The position numbers and the translations under genes are program-made. Below, one piece after another: positions 33,335 to 42,460 of a stretch of 64,000 nucleotides of DNA (its first letter is position 1; every line of letters starts with the position of its first letter). This stretch comes from Caloranaerobacter ferrireducens (lineage in GTDB: Bacteria; Bacillota; Clostridia; Tissierellales; Thermohalobacteraceae): contig NZ_MDJR01000002.1 in the NCBI RefSeq assembly GCF_001730685.1, positions 1-64,000 of the forward strand. The letters are read 5' to 3'. The notes beneath the pieces were generated by a model that was not told the DNA's origin, did not search any database, and saw only the letters and a list, made by a program, of their open reading frames with translations.

Positions 33335-34909
33335 TTACTCTATAAAAGATAAACTATATCCAAACATATTATTTGATATTTCCCTATTTACTTTATAAAT
33401 ATCGTCTAGTTCTTTTCCTGATAGGCGTAGGTCTCCTTTCATTAGATTTGAGAAGGCTATCATTCCTCTACCAAGTTGAAATTTCCTTTCTTCAATGTAT
33501 GTATTGTTAAAATAACCTTTTATGCCTTTTACAATATATCTTACCTTTACTGTAGGATTATTCATATCAATCTTTTCAATTGGATAATAAGGTTGGTTTT
33601 CGTAAGAAATACTTATTATTCTTGCTTCCATTCTATATATTTTGCCATTAATTTCTACAGGCTGAGTCCATCTGTTCCCAGTTTCTATAGGTAACTTAAG
33701 AATTATTAAATCTTTTAGAATTGAATTAACTGTTCTTTTGTTAGTCCGTGTGTTTTCTGTGACTTTTTCGGTAATTGTACCATCTTGAAAGTTAAATATA
33801 TATGAAACTCTAAATTGACCACCTAATCCTGTGCCGTCTTCAAAACTTCCAGAAAACTCATATACAGCTTTTTCTGCATCTTCTGAAACCTTTCTTAGTA
33901 CTCCAGAATGTCCGTATTCAGCTAGTCCATGGTATATTAATATTTTTTCCAAAGGAGGGAGATATTTTTTCATTTCTAAGTAATTCACATATCCACTAGC
34001 TTTCTTATATAACGAATATCCTATTGTAAAAGAATCTTCATTTTGGTTATACGGTCTTTCGAAAGTTACTATACCTACTCCCTCTTGTATTTCTCTTTTT
34101 TCATAGTAATTACTATCTAAATCTTTATATATTACAGAGTATGTTTTGACTCCTTTTTCTTCATTGATATTTTCGATATAACACTTTAGGTGATGTAGAT
34201 TACCCTCTTTATCCTTTAATTTTTGATTCCATTCATTACCTTTTTCAAGAGGTGTTTTAATGAGTATCAACTCATTAAATATAGAATCCATTATTTTTTC
34301 TCCTGTTTTTCTCTGAATCAGCTTTCCCTCTTCAATAGTATATATTATTTCTAGACCAAAATTTCCTTTAGCTTCTCCATTTGAAACATCAAATACATTA
34401 CCTTTTACAGAATAAATAATTTTGTTATTCAAGTTTATAATGTCCTTTAAGACCATTTGATGGCCATATTCTGCAAATCCACTGTATACCCATCTATAAT
34501 TTTCTCTTTCAGGAAGCAGTTTTTTTAGTTCTTGAAATTTTTCGCTATTGGTTATTTCGTTGTCATCATTATCTATATTGTTTTGTTTTTGCTCAATATC
34601 ATTTTGCTGTTTTAAAATATTTTTGTTTTGGCATGAAATAAGTTGAAGTATAATCATTAATATTAAAAGCAATAAAATAGGCTTATGTTTTATAATCCAT
34701 AGGAAATTATAATAAAATCTTATATTAAAAAAATTAATGTTGATTTTATTGAAACTTTGTCTGGCATGTTTACATGCCAGAGTCGTTATAACCTTATTGA
34801 ATTTTGGATAATTTAAAATATAATTTCTGTTTATGGATATAGGCAAAATCTTCTTTAATTTATTAATTATTTTAATTGAAGATTTTGTTCTATTGATGAT
34901 TTTATTCAT
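33335..34909 (-). CDS. Lipoprotein with two repeated domains; repeat DNA inserted in the signal peptide
   Basis: Length 524 residues as read from ATG 34909, which has TTTTGGAGGTTATAGAAAT before it. After MNKIIN, about 67 residues are encoded by repeat copy R3, in frame and without stops. Then follows KHKPILLLLILMIILQLISC, a classical lipoprotein signal with lipobox LISC. Removing R3 would give a normal signal peptide (MNKIIN-HKPILLLL...). The mature part has two similar domains of about 150 residues, each with a (F/L)AEYGH motif (SGFAEYGHQMVLKDI; HGLAEYGHSGVLRKV) and NELILIKTPLEKGNEW / KDLIILKLPIETGNRW. Family not recognised. Whether the extended N-terminus still allows export is unknown. Confidence 0.75.
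   Translation of the reverse strand: MNKIINRTKSSIKIINKLKKILPISINRNYILNYPKFNKVITTLACKHARQSFNKININFFNIRFYYNFLWIIKHKPILLLLILMIILQLISCQNKNILKQQNDIEQKQNNIDNDDNEITNSEKFQELKKLLPERENYRWVYSGFAEYGHQMVLKDIINLNNKIIYSVKGNVFDVSNGEAKGNFGLEIIYTIEEGKLIQRKTGEKIMDSIFNELILIKTPLEKGNEWNQKLKDKEGNLHHLKCYIENINEEKGVKTYSVIYKDLDSNYYEKREIQEGVGIVTFERPYNQNEDSFTIGYSLYKKASGYVNYLEMKKYLPPLEKILIYHGLAEYGHSGVLRKVSEDAEKAVYEFSGSFEDGTGLGGQFRVSYIFNFQDGTITEKVTENTRTNKRTVNSILKDLIILKLPIETGNRWTQPVEINGKIYRMEARIISISYENQPYYPIEKIDMNNPTVKVRYIVKGIKGYFNNTYIEERKFQLGRGMIAFSNLMKGDLRLSGKELDDIYKVNREISNNMFGYSLSFIE
34690..34890 (+). repeat. Dispersed repeat, copy R3 (long form, inside lipoprotein gene)
   Basis: About 201 bp. Same ends as the short form plus an extra about 85-bp block with the palindrome CTGGCATGT TT ACATGCCAG. 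It lies inside the 5' coding part of the minus-strand lipoprotein gene, between codon 6 and the hydrophobic core of the signal peptide. Confidence 0.9.
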
Positions 34910-34936
34910 ATTTCTATAACCTCCAAAATTAAACAA

Positions 34937-35294
34937 GAAATTACAAAAATCTTACTATCTAACAAAATACCCTTATTAGTAATTATTATACCTTCACTTT
35001 ATTAAACTTAAATTAATAAATGTAATAATATAAAAATTAGATGAGATCAAGTTAAATCAATACTTTAATTAAAAATTCATTAATTATAAGAATTGATTGT
35101 TATGGAAATAATACATAAAATTTTCTTTATAACTGGACTAGGTTAGCAATTATATTATGTAAGGTTTGAGTGATAAGATATGCAGATTACTTGAGTTGTT
35201 AAAGGTATTAGGTATCAAATCTAGAATATAGGTAATATTAATGATTTGTATTTTATGTAGATAGGTAAAAATATGTTATAAATAGGAGGATTAT
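34937..35294. other. Intergenic region, nothing specific
   Basis: About 360 bp of A+T-rich DNA between the lipoprotein and AlkD-like genes. A plausible ribosome site (AGGAGG) precedes the latter; no strong promoter pair stands out. Confidence 0.5.
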
Positions 35295-36002
35295 ATGGAT
35301 AGAGTTAAAGCTATTAAAAATGAGTTGTCAAAGTATATTGATGAAGAAAAAGCAAAGTATCTACCCAATTTTTTTAAAGCTTTCCCAGGGGGATATGGCG
35401 AAGGGGATAAATTTATAGGAGTAGCTGTGCCAAATCAAAGAAAAATAGCAAAAAAGTTTAAAGATTTATCTTTGAATGAAATACAGAAGCTATTAAATGA
35501 AGATATACATGAATATAGATTAACGGCATTGTTTATATTAGTTCATAAATTTGAGAAAAGTGATAACACAGGGAAAAAAGAAATAGTGGATTTCTATATA
35601 AAAAATATTAATAGAGTAAATAATTGGGATTTGGTTGATTCAACAGCTTATAAAATTTTAGGTCCATATTTAATAGATAAAGATAAGGCTTTACTATATG
35701 ATTTTGCAAAAACAGATCATCTCTGGAAACAGAGGATTTCGATTGTTACTACTTACTATTTCATTAAGAATGGGGAATATGAAGACACATTAAAAATTTC
35801 AAAATTACTATTAGACCATAAGCATGATTTAATTCATAAGGCTGTAGGTTGGATGTTAAGAGAGATAGGTAATAGAGATAAAGAAGTTGAAGTAGAATTT
35901 TTAAAAAGATATTATAAAAAAATGCCAAGAACTATGTTGAGATATGCAATAGAAAAATTTGATAAAGAGGAAAGAAATAAATATTTAAAAGGTGAGATAT
36001 AG
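35295..36002 (+). CDS. AlkD-like DNA alkylation repair glycosylase
   Basis: Length 235 residues, HEAT-like all-helical repair protein that removes alkylated bases such as 3- and 7-methyl purines in relatives. Typical blocks are FFKAFPGGYGEGDKFIGVAVP near the N-terminus, NNWDLVDSTAYKILGPYL (catalytic-site Asp in WDLVD), WKQRISIVTTYYFIK, and LIHKAVGWMLREIG, which carries the conserved W-M-L-R-E. ATG 35295 follows AATAGGAGGATTAT. Single-gene unit ending in a strong terminator. Confidence 0.9.
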   Translation: MDRVKAIKNELSKYIDEEKAKYLPNFFKAFPGGYGEGDKFIGVAVPNQRKIAKKFKDLSLNEIQKLLNEDIHEYRLTALFILVHKFEKSDNTGKKEIVDFYIKNINRVNNWDLVDSTAYKILGPYLIDKDKALLYDFAKTDHLWKQRISIVTTYYFIKNGEYEDTLKISKLLLDHKHDLIHKAVGWMLREIGNRDKEVEVEFLKRYYKKMPRTMLRYAIEKFDKEERNKYLKGEI

Positions 36003-36017
36003 CGTTAGAGTTAATAA

Positions 36018-36058
36018 AGCCGGGTAATCAATCTTTTAATTGATTGCCCGGCTTTTTA
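36018..36058 (+). terminator. Terminator after AlkD-like gene
   Basis: Stem AAGCCGGGTAATCAAT / ATTGATTGCCCGGCTT followed by T5. Confidence 0.9.
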
Positions 36059-36165
36059 TGAATAGAATCTGAAGTAGTTATAACAACTTTGTAATGACTT
36101 TGGTGGAGTTTTTTCAGCCAAATTTTCAACCTGCCCTTCCATATAACTTCTAGAATTTAAACTTC

Positions 36166-36359
36166 TTATAATCCATAGGAAATTATAATAAAATCTTATA
36201 TTTTAAAATTTAATGTTGATTTTATTGAAACTTTGTCTGGCATGTTTACATGCCAGAGTCGTTATAAACTGCATTGATTTGGGGATAATTTTAAATATAA
36301 TTTCCGTAATGGATTTCAACAAAATCTACCTTGATTTATTTAAATCGAAGATTTTGTTC
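36166..36359 (+). repeat. Dispersed repeat, copy R4 (long form)
   Basis: About 194 bp, very similar to R3 including the extra block with CTGGCATGT TT ACATGCCAG. Its two terminal hairpins are well preserved (GAAATTATA / TATAATTTCC; AACAAAATC / GATTTTGTT). It is intergenic here; any ORF crossing it is an artefact. Confidence 0.9.
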
Positions 36360-36619
36360 AAACTTTATTTAAAAAATTTTTTCTTGAAGTTAAAATAGAA
36401 TCTTAATTAAATAAAATTTAAACTTTATACTTTTGTTGTAAGTTGCTATAAGCTACTAGATTCTATTCTTTAAAGAAGAATATTTAATTATATTCTTCTT
36501 ATTCTATATATACCAATAAAAATATATCTTAAACATAAATTTAGATTTTTTAAGAAAATTTTATTCCAATTGATGAAAAAATTACATAAACAACTTTCTA
36601 CAAAAATCGTTTTCGACAC

Positions 36620-36648
36620 TTTACTTAAATAAAGCGATAAAGTATAAT
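36620..36648 (+). promoter_or_regulatory. Symporter promoter
   Basis: TTTACT (36620-36625), 17-bp spacer, TATAAT (36643-36648). A palindrome TTCCCGGGAA (36683-36692) within AAATTTTCCCGGGAAGATTT lies about 30 bp into the leader and could be an operator. The rest of 36360-36748 shows nothing else. Confidence 0.65.
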
Positions 36649-36748
36649 ATAGATTAATACACATTTAAGTCCGACAAAAATTTTCCCGGGAAGATTTTGG
36701 AACAAGGAATATGGATTATAAAGAACATACTATTAAAGGGGGAAGTCT

Positions 36749-37981
36749 ATGAAGAAAATTAAGAAAATATTGAAAAAAACATCTAATCTGATTATTTTAG
36801 CTATGTTCTTAGGAATTGTTGTAGGGGTTATAATGGGAGAAAAGGCTTCATATTTTGCTCCGTTAGGTCAATTGTTTATGCAGTTAATAAAGATGCTTGT
36901 ATTACCTTTAATAACTGTATCAATTATTTCAGGGGCTGCTTCTCTAGGAAACACCAAGTCAGCAGGGAAAATAGGCATAACTACTTTTGTGTATTTTATG
37001 GGTACTACTATAATTGCTGTAATTATAGGACTTATATTAGGTAATATTTTTAAACCTGGACTAGGATTAGATATTTTAACTATTAAATCTATGTTTTCAG
37101 ATGAATATGCTAGTAGAGGGTCAACACCAGGTTTTTGGGAAACAGTTTTAGGAATAATACCAGTAAACCCTTTTAAAGCCTTAATTGAGGGCAATATACT
37201 GCAAATCTTATTTTTTAGCTTATTTTTAGGATTTGGGATTTCTACTTTGGAGAAATCTAAAAAGGAAGCATTGATAAACATATTTGACTACTTATCAGAA
37301 GCTCTAATTTGGATGGTTGAAAAAGTTATTTATATAGCACCAATAGGGGTATTTGGTCTAATGGCTGATGCAGTTGGTACATTTGGATATACAACGCTTT
37401 ATTTAGTATTAAAGCTTCTGTTAGTATATATATTAGCATTAGGTTTACAGACATTTGGACTATATCCTTTATTAGTAAAGATTTTTACAGAAGTTTCACC
37501 AAAGAAATTTCTATCAAAAGTAAAAAAAGCTCAAATAGTAGCTCTGTCAACAGCTTCTTCTATGGGTACATTACCTGTAACTTTTGAAGTATGTGAAGAA
37601 GAGTTAGATGTAACAAACAGTACTACTTCTTTTGTTTTACCATTAGGAGCAACTATAAATATGGATGGTGGAGCTATTTACTACGCTTTAGTAGCAATGT
37701 TCTTTGCTCAGATGTTTAATATAGATTTAGGAATTTTTGATTACGTCGCTATAATATTGACAGCTACAATAGGATCCATTGGACAAGCAGGAGTACCTGG
37801 TCCTTCATTACTTGTTGTTGCAGTTCTTCTATCAGCTAATATTCCTGTAGTTGGATTGCCTTTATTATTTGGTGTCGATCGTATATTTGACATGTTGAGA
37901 ACAGCAGTCAATGTTACTGGAGATGCAACTTGTGCGGTTATAGTTGATAATTTAGTTAAAGATACAACTGATGGTAAATAG
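36749..37981 (+). CDS. Dicarboxylate/amino acid:cation symporter (DAACS)
   Basis: Length 410 residues; Na+- or H+-coupled uptake of glutamate, aspartate or C4-dicarboxylates across the cytoplasmic membrane. About eight membrane segments plus re-entrant loops. Diagnostic motifs: ALSTASSMGTLPVTFE (serine-rich HP1), SFVLPLGATINMDGGAIYYA (TM7, NMDG) and GVPGPSLLVVAVLL (HP2), then VDRIFDMLRTAVNVTGDATC in TM8. ATG 36749 follows AAAGGGGGAAGTCT. Single-gene unit with its own promoter and terminator. Substrate specificity cannot be decided. Confidence 0.92.
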   Translation: MKKIKKILKKTSNLIILAMFLGIVVGVIMGEKASYFAPLGQLFMQLIKMLVLPLITVSIISGAASLGNTKSAGKIGITTFVYFMGTTIIAVIIGLILGNIFKPGLGLDILTIKSMFSDEYASRGSTPGFWETVLGIIPVNPFKALIEGNILQILFFSLFLGFGISTLEKSKKEALINIFDYLSEALIWMVEKVIYIAPIGVFGLMADAVGTFGYTTLYLVLKLLLVYILALGLQTFGLYPLLVKIFTEVSPKKFLSKVKKAQIVALSTASSMGTLPVTFEVCEEELDVTNSTTSFVLPLGATINMDGGAIYYALVAMFFAQMFNIDLGIFDYVAIILTATIGSIGQAGVPGPSLLVVAVLLSANIPVVGLPLLFGVDRIFDMLRTAVNVTGDATCAVIVDNLVKDTTDGK

Positions 37982-37992
37982 ATAATAAGCTA

Positions 37993-38033
37993 AACTGAGG
38001 CAGCGAATTTAATTTGATGCCTCAGTTTTTTTA
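37993..38033 (+). terminator. Terminator after symporter
   Basis: Stem ACTGAGGCA / TGCCTCAGT followed by T7. Confidence 0.9.
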
Positions 38034-38143
38034 TCTGTGTCTTGCTTATTGTTTTCTGTGAGCTAGAAGTTAATATATTTACAACTATCGTTAAATAATA
38101 TATGATAGAAATGTTCTAAATTAAAGTTAATGGAGGACTGAAA

Positions 38144-39313
38144 ATGGCAAAAGTAATTTTGAAAAAACATAGAGACAAGAGAATATTAAATGGTCATTTA
38201 TGGGTTTTTGATAATGAAATTGAACGAATTGAAGGAGATTACGAACCAGGTGATATTGTAGACGTATACAATAGCAGAGATAAATTTTTAGGAAGAGGTT
38301 ACATAAATCCAAAGTCTAAAATACGAGTGCGTATTATGACACGCAAACAAGAAGAAATAAATAGAGAATTTTTCAAAAAGAGAATTGAGCAAGCTTGGGA
38401 GTATAGAAAAAAATTGGTTGATACATCTAGCTGTCGTGTTATATTTGGAGAAGCTGATTTTATTCCAGCTCTTATAGTTGATAAGTTTAGCGATTATTTA
38501 GTAATTCAAACTCTTGCATTAGGCATAGATAAATATAAAGATATGATTGTTGAGCTTCTTGATGAAATTATCAAACCAAAGGGGATATTTGAAAGAAATG
38601 ACGTTCCAGTAAGGGAACTAGAAGGATTAGAGCAGAAAAAGGGATTTTTAAAGGGACCATTTGATACTAAAGTTGAAATCGTTGAAAATGGAATAAAAAT
38701 GATTGTTGATGTAGAAAATGGACAAAAAACTGGATATTTCTTAGACCAAAGAGAGAATAGAGCTGCTATCAAGCCTATTGTTAAGGATGCTAGAGTATTA
38801 GATACTTTTACACATACAGGAGGATTTGCATTACATGCAGCACATTATGGTGCTAAAGAGGTAATAGCTGTTGATATTTCAGAACATGCGATAGACTATG
38901 TAAAACAAAACGCAAAATTAAATGGATTTGAAGATAAAATCCAAGGTGTTGTAGGCAATGTTTTTGATGTATTAAGGGAGTATCATAAAAATAAAGAAAA
39001 ATTTGATGTAGTAATATTGGATCCACCAGCATTTTGTAAGTCCCGTTCTGCTTTAGAAGGAGCATATCGAGGATATAAAGAAATTAATTTAAGAGCAATG
39101 AAGATAATTAAACCAGGTGGATTTTTAGTTACTTGTTCATGCTCTCATTATATGACACCTGAGCTATTTATGGAGATGATTCAAGATGCAGCAAAAGATG
39201 CTAAAAAGACATTAAGACAGATAGAAGTGCGTACTCAGGCAAAAGACCATCCAATTCTATTAGGTTCAGACGAGTCATTATATTTAAAATGTGTAATTGT
39301 ACAGGTTATGTAG
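38144..39313 (+). CDS. Class I rRNA methyltransferase, RlmI-like
   Basis: Predicted 23S rRNA m5C methyltransferase, 389 residues. N-terminal PUA domain (VILKKHRDKRILNGHLWVFD), EEHUD-like middle, then a Rossmann methyltransferase domain: SAM motif I VLDTFTHTGGFALHAA (about 222), acidic motif VIAVDIS, and catalytic motif IV DVVILDPPAFCKS (about 287) followed by CSCSHYM with the catalytic Cys. ATG 38144 follows TGGAGGACTGAAA. Target by analogy with E. coli C1962. Single gene; a weak hairpin (GCCAACGAA / TTCGTTGGC) follows at 39314-39338. Confidence 0.9.
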   Translation: MAKVILKKHRDKRILNGHLWVFDNEIERIEGDYEPGDIVDVYNSRDKFLGRGYINPKSKIRVRIMTRKQEEINREFFKKRIEQAWEYRKKLVDTSSCRVIFGEADFIPALIVDKFSDYLVIQTLALGIDKYKDMIVELLDEIIKPKGIFERNDVPVRELEGLEQKKGFLKGPFDTKVEIVENGIKMIVDVENGQKTGYFLDQRENRAAIKPIVKDARVLDTFTHTGGFALHAAHYGAKEVIAVDISEHAIDYVKQNAKLNGFEDKIQGVVGNVFDVLREYHKNKEKFDVVILDPPAFCKSRSALEGAYRGYKEINLRAMKIIKPGGFLVTCSCSHYMTPELFMEMIQDAAKDAKKTLRQIEVRTQAKDHPILLGSDESLYLKCVIVQVM

Positions 39314-39339
39314 AGCCAACGAACCCAGTTCGTTGGCTT

Positions 39340-39838
39340 AATATTATTTAATGAGACTCGAAAGAGGAATAGCGAATAACTAAGTGGCTTTTGGTTGATT
39401 CAGGCTGTATACAAAATAAAACTATAATGATTGAAAAAACAAATTCAAGCGGCTTTTGGTTGCTTTTTGTTGTAAATTCAATATTATTCAAATTTTGTGA
39501 AAAATTAAATAAAGTTAACAAATTAAATGTTAAATATTTTTAAAAATAACCTATGAATCTGTAAAAATACACATTTTCGTAAAACAATCCAAAAAACATG
39601 GCAAAAAAAACCATTGAAAAATAAATAAGCATATTGTACCATGTTAATTGTCGATTTAATACCAACCTTGCCGAATTTGTTAACACCTCTGTAATCTTAA
39701 TTGTTTGAAAATTTAGCTTCTTAAAAAAATTAAAGGTTCCGATTTTCATTGTGTCATAACAAAATGTGTTTTAGACTTTGTCTCTAAAGCGAGGGAGCCC
39801 TCGATGAAAAATTTATAAAAATAAAGGAGGAAAACGTT
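39340..39838 (+). other. Intergenic region and dppA leader
   Basis: About 500 bp upstream of dppA. Contains a near-direct repeat of GGCTTTTGGTTG (near 39387 and 39451) and a leader hairpin CGAGGG AG CCCTCG (39790-39803) shortly before the dppA ribosome site AAAGGAGG. A minus-strand frame at 39540-39749 has no ribosome site and I do not call it a gene. Confidence 0.5.
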
Positions 39839-41368
39839 ATGCTAAGAAACAAAAAACTAGTTTTAGTAGTAACTTCAATTTTAGTATTAGCCCTTGCTTT
39901 AGCTGGATGCGGACAAAAACCAGCTGAAGATGCTAAGGTACAAAAAGATACGATAGTAGTTGCACAAAGTGCAGATGCAAAATCATTAGATCCACATGCA
40001 ACAAACGATTCAACATCAGCAAATGTAATGACTCAAATTTATGACACATTAGTTTACGCTACAGAAGATATGGAATTACAACCAGGATTAGCTGAAAGTT
40101 GGAACCAAGTAGATGAAACAACATGGGAATTTAATCTTAGAAAAGGTGTTAAATTCCACAACGGTGAGGAATTAAAGGCAAGCGATGTTAAGTTTACATT
40201 AGATAGAATGATGCAATCAAGCAAAGTTAGTCATATAGTAGAAGCAATTGATTCAGTAGAGGTAGTTGACGATTATAAAGTTGTTATAAAAACTAAAGAA
40301 CCATTCAGCCCATTATTAGCACACTTAGCTCACAGTGCAGCATCAATATTAAATGAGAAAGCTGTAAAAGAAGCAGGTGAGAATTACGGACAAAATCCAG
40401 TTGGTACTGGTCCGTTTAAATTCGTAAGCTGGGAAGCAGGAGATAAAATAACTTTAGAAAGATTCGATGATTACTTCAGAGGACCTGCTAAAATCAAAAA
40501 CATAGTATTTAGAGTAGTTCCAGAAGGAACAAACAGAACAATAGGATTAGAAACAGGAGAAATTGATATTGCATATGGTATAGAGCCAATCGATAAGGAT
40601 AGAGTAGCAAATCACGAAAAATTACAATTAATCGAAGCACCATCATTAGCTATGTACTATATCGGATTTAACTGTGAAAAAGCTCCATATGACAATAAAC
40701 TTGTAAGACAAGCTATAAGCTATGCTATAAATCCAGATGATATAATCGAAGCTGTTTTAAGCGGTTCAGGATTTAAAGCTAATTCACCAATTGCTCCAGG
40801 AGTATTTGGACATAATGATGAATTAAACAGATATCAATACAATCCAGAAAAAGCAAAAGAATTACTTAAAGAAGCAGGATATGAAAACGGATTTAAAACT
40901 AAACTTTGGATAAGTGGTTCATTAGCTAACCAAATAGCACAAATTGTACAAGCTCAATTAAAAGAAGTAGGTATAGATGTAAGTATTGAATCTTTAGAGT
41001 GGGGAACTTATATAGATAAAACTGCTAAAGGAGAACAAGAAATGTTCTTCCTAGGATGGGGAACAGTTACTGCAGATGCTGACTATGGTTTATATCCATT
41101 ATTCCACAGCTCAGCAAAAGGTTCAGCAGGTAACAGATCATTCTATGGAAATCCAGAAGTTGACAAGTTATTAGAACAAGGTAAAGTTACAGCAGATGTT
41201 GAAAAGAGAGCAGAAATATACAAAAAAGCTCAAGAGTTAATTATGGACGATGCTCCAATATTCCCATTATTCTACAAAGTTCAAAATGCTGGAACACAAA
41301 AATTCATAAAAGGATTTAAGCTTCATCCAGCAGGACATCACAAGCTATACAATGTATATTTTGAGTAA
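39839..41368 (+). CDS. dppA: Peptide-binding lipoprotein of ABC importer
   Basis: Extracellular lipid-anchored solute-binding protein (SBP family 5) delivering di/oligopeptides to the DppBCDF transporter. 509 residues with a lipoprotein signal: MLRNKKLVLV, hydrophobic core, lipobox LAGC (Cys about 24). Family signatures include SLDPHATND, DTLVYATEDMELQPGLAESW and LRKGVKFHNGEELKASDVKF. ATG 39839 follows AAAGGAGGAAAACGTT. First of five genes in the same orientation. The codon choice is more A/T-biased and regular than its neighbours, as in highly expressed genes. Could transport nickel or other peptides; dpp versus opp is not resolved. Confidence 0.9.
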   Translation: MLRNKKLVLVVTSILVLALALAGCGQKPAEDAKVQKDTIVVAQSADAKSLDPHATNDSTSANVMTQIYDTLVYATEDMELQPGLAESWNQVDETTWEFNLRKGVKFHNGEELKASDVKFTLDRMMQSSKVSHIVEAIDSVEVVDDYKVVIKTKEPFSPLLAHLAHSAASILNEKAVKEAGENYGQNPVGTGPFKFVSWEAGDKITLERFDDYFRGPAKIKNIVFRVVPEGTNRTIGLETGEIDIAYGIEPIDKDRVANHEKLQLIEAPSLAMYYIGFNCEKAPYDNKLVRQAISYAINPDDIIEAVLSGSGFKANSPIAPGVFGHNDELNRYQYNPEKAKELLKEAGYENGFKTKLWISGSLANQIAQIVQAQLKEVGIDVSIESLEWGTYIDKTAKGEQEMFFLGWGTVTADADYGLYPLFHSSAKGSAGNRSFYGNPEVDKLLEQGKVTADVEKRAEIYKKAQELIMDDAPIFPLFYKVQNAGTQKFIKGFKLHPAGHHKLYNVYFE

Positions 41369-41381
41369 AAATTAACTTTAG

Positions 41382-41420
41382 AAAATAAAAAGTGGGACCA
41401 AGTTTCGGTCCTGCTTTTAC
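41382..41420 (+). terminator. Partial terminator/attenuator after dppA
   Basis: Imperfect stem AAAGTGGGACC / GGTCCTGCTTT followed by TACTTTC. Such leaky hairpins between the binding protein and permease genes commonly give excess binding protein. Confidence 0.6.
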
Positions 41421-41501
41421 TTTCAAAAGGAATAATACAAAATTTTGCGACAAATCAAACAATAACGACAATTGCAATGATATTTCGGAAGGAGGAATAC
41501 A

Positions 41502-42428
41502 ATGCATAAGTATATACTTCGCAGATTACTTCTGCTTATACCTGTTATTTTAGGTGTAACTTTCATAGTATTCTCAATAATGTATTTAACACCTGGAGAT
41601 CCAGCTCAAATTATCCTTGGAGAAAGTGCGCCACCTGAAAAGGTTGCACAATTAAGAGAAGAAATGGGACTTAACGATCCATTTATTGTACAATATTTTA
41701 GATTTGTAAAAAATGGTTTAAAAGGTGATTTTGGTAGATCATATTCTACTAGAAGACCTGTTTTCTCAGAGATATTTGCAAGATTCCCAGCAACTTTAAA
41801 GCTTACTATAGCAGGAGTTTTAGTTGCAATAATAATAGGTATTCCTGTAGGTATTATTTCAGCAACTAGGCAGTATTCACTATTTGACAATGTTAGTATG
41901 ATTGGTGCATTACTTGGTGTTTCAATGCCTAACTTTTGGTTTGGATTAATGTTAGTTCTTGTATTCTCAGTTATGCTAGGATGGTTTCCTTCAGGTGGAG
42001 ACAACGGCTTGTCAAGTTTAGTACTTCCAGCAATAACATTAGGTACAAGTGCAGCAGCATTAATTACTCGTATGACACGTTCTTCAATGCTTGAAGTTAT
42101 AAGACAAGACTATATCAGAACAGCAAGAGCTAAAGGTGTTTTAGAGAAAAAAGTAATTAACAAACACGCTTTGAAAAACGCATTAATTCCAATTATAACA
42201 GTTGTAGGTTTACAATTTGGTTATCTACTAGGTGGTGCTGTTTTAACAGAGACAGTATTCTCATGGCCTGGAGTAGGTAGATTATTAGTTGATGCAATAA
42301 GACAAAAAGATACTCCAATGGTATTGGCTTCAGTTGTTTTCGTATCAGTAACATTCAGTTTTGTGAACTTGATGGTTGATATCCTATATGCATACGTAGA
42401 CCCAAGAATAAAGTCACAGTATAAATAA
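41502..42428 (+). CDS. dppB: Peptide ABC transporter permease
   Basis: Length 308 residues, six membrane segments. It starts MHKYILRRLLLLIPVILGVT and ends VDPRIKSQYK, typical of DppB/OppB. Conserved VFSIMYLTPGDPA after TM1 and the EAA loop YIRTARAKGVLEKKVINKHA (contacts the ATPases). ATG 41502 follows GGAAGGAGGAATACA. Second gene of the dpp operon; dppC starts 32 bp after its stop. Confidence 0.93.
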   Translation: MHKYILRRLLLLIPVILGVTFIVFSIMYLTPGDPAQIILGESAPPEKVAQLREEMGLNDPFIVQYFRFVKNGLKGDFGRSYSTRRPVFSEIFARFPATLKLTIAGVLVAIIIGIPVGIISATRQYSLFDNVSMIGALLGVSMPNFWFGLMLVLVFSVMLGWFPSGGDNGLSSLVLPAITLGTSAAALITRMTRSSMLEVIRQDYIRTARAKGVLEKKVINKHALKNALIPIITVVGLQFGYLLGGAVLTETVFSWPGVGRLLVDAIRQKDTPMVLASVVFVSVTFSFVNLMVDILYAYVDPRIKSQYK

Positions 42429-42460
42429 TTTTCAATTCGCAATGTGAAGGAGGTTAAAGG

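Noticed and set aside
36213-36398. 61-codon ORF
   Set aside because: It lies wholly within repeat copy R4 and its flank; no ribosome site and an equivalent frame exists only because the repeat is conserved.
39540-39749. 69-codon minus-strand ORF with a hydrophobic stretch
   Set aside because: No ribosome site before its ATG and no terminator; A+T-rich DNA gives such frames by chance.
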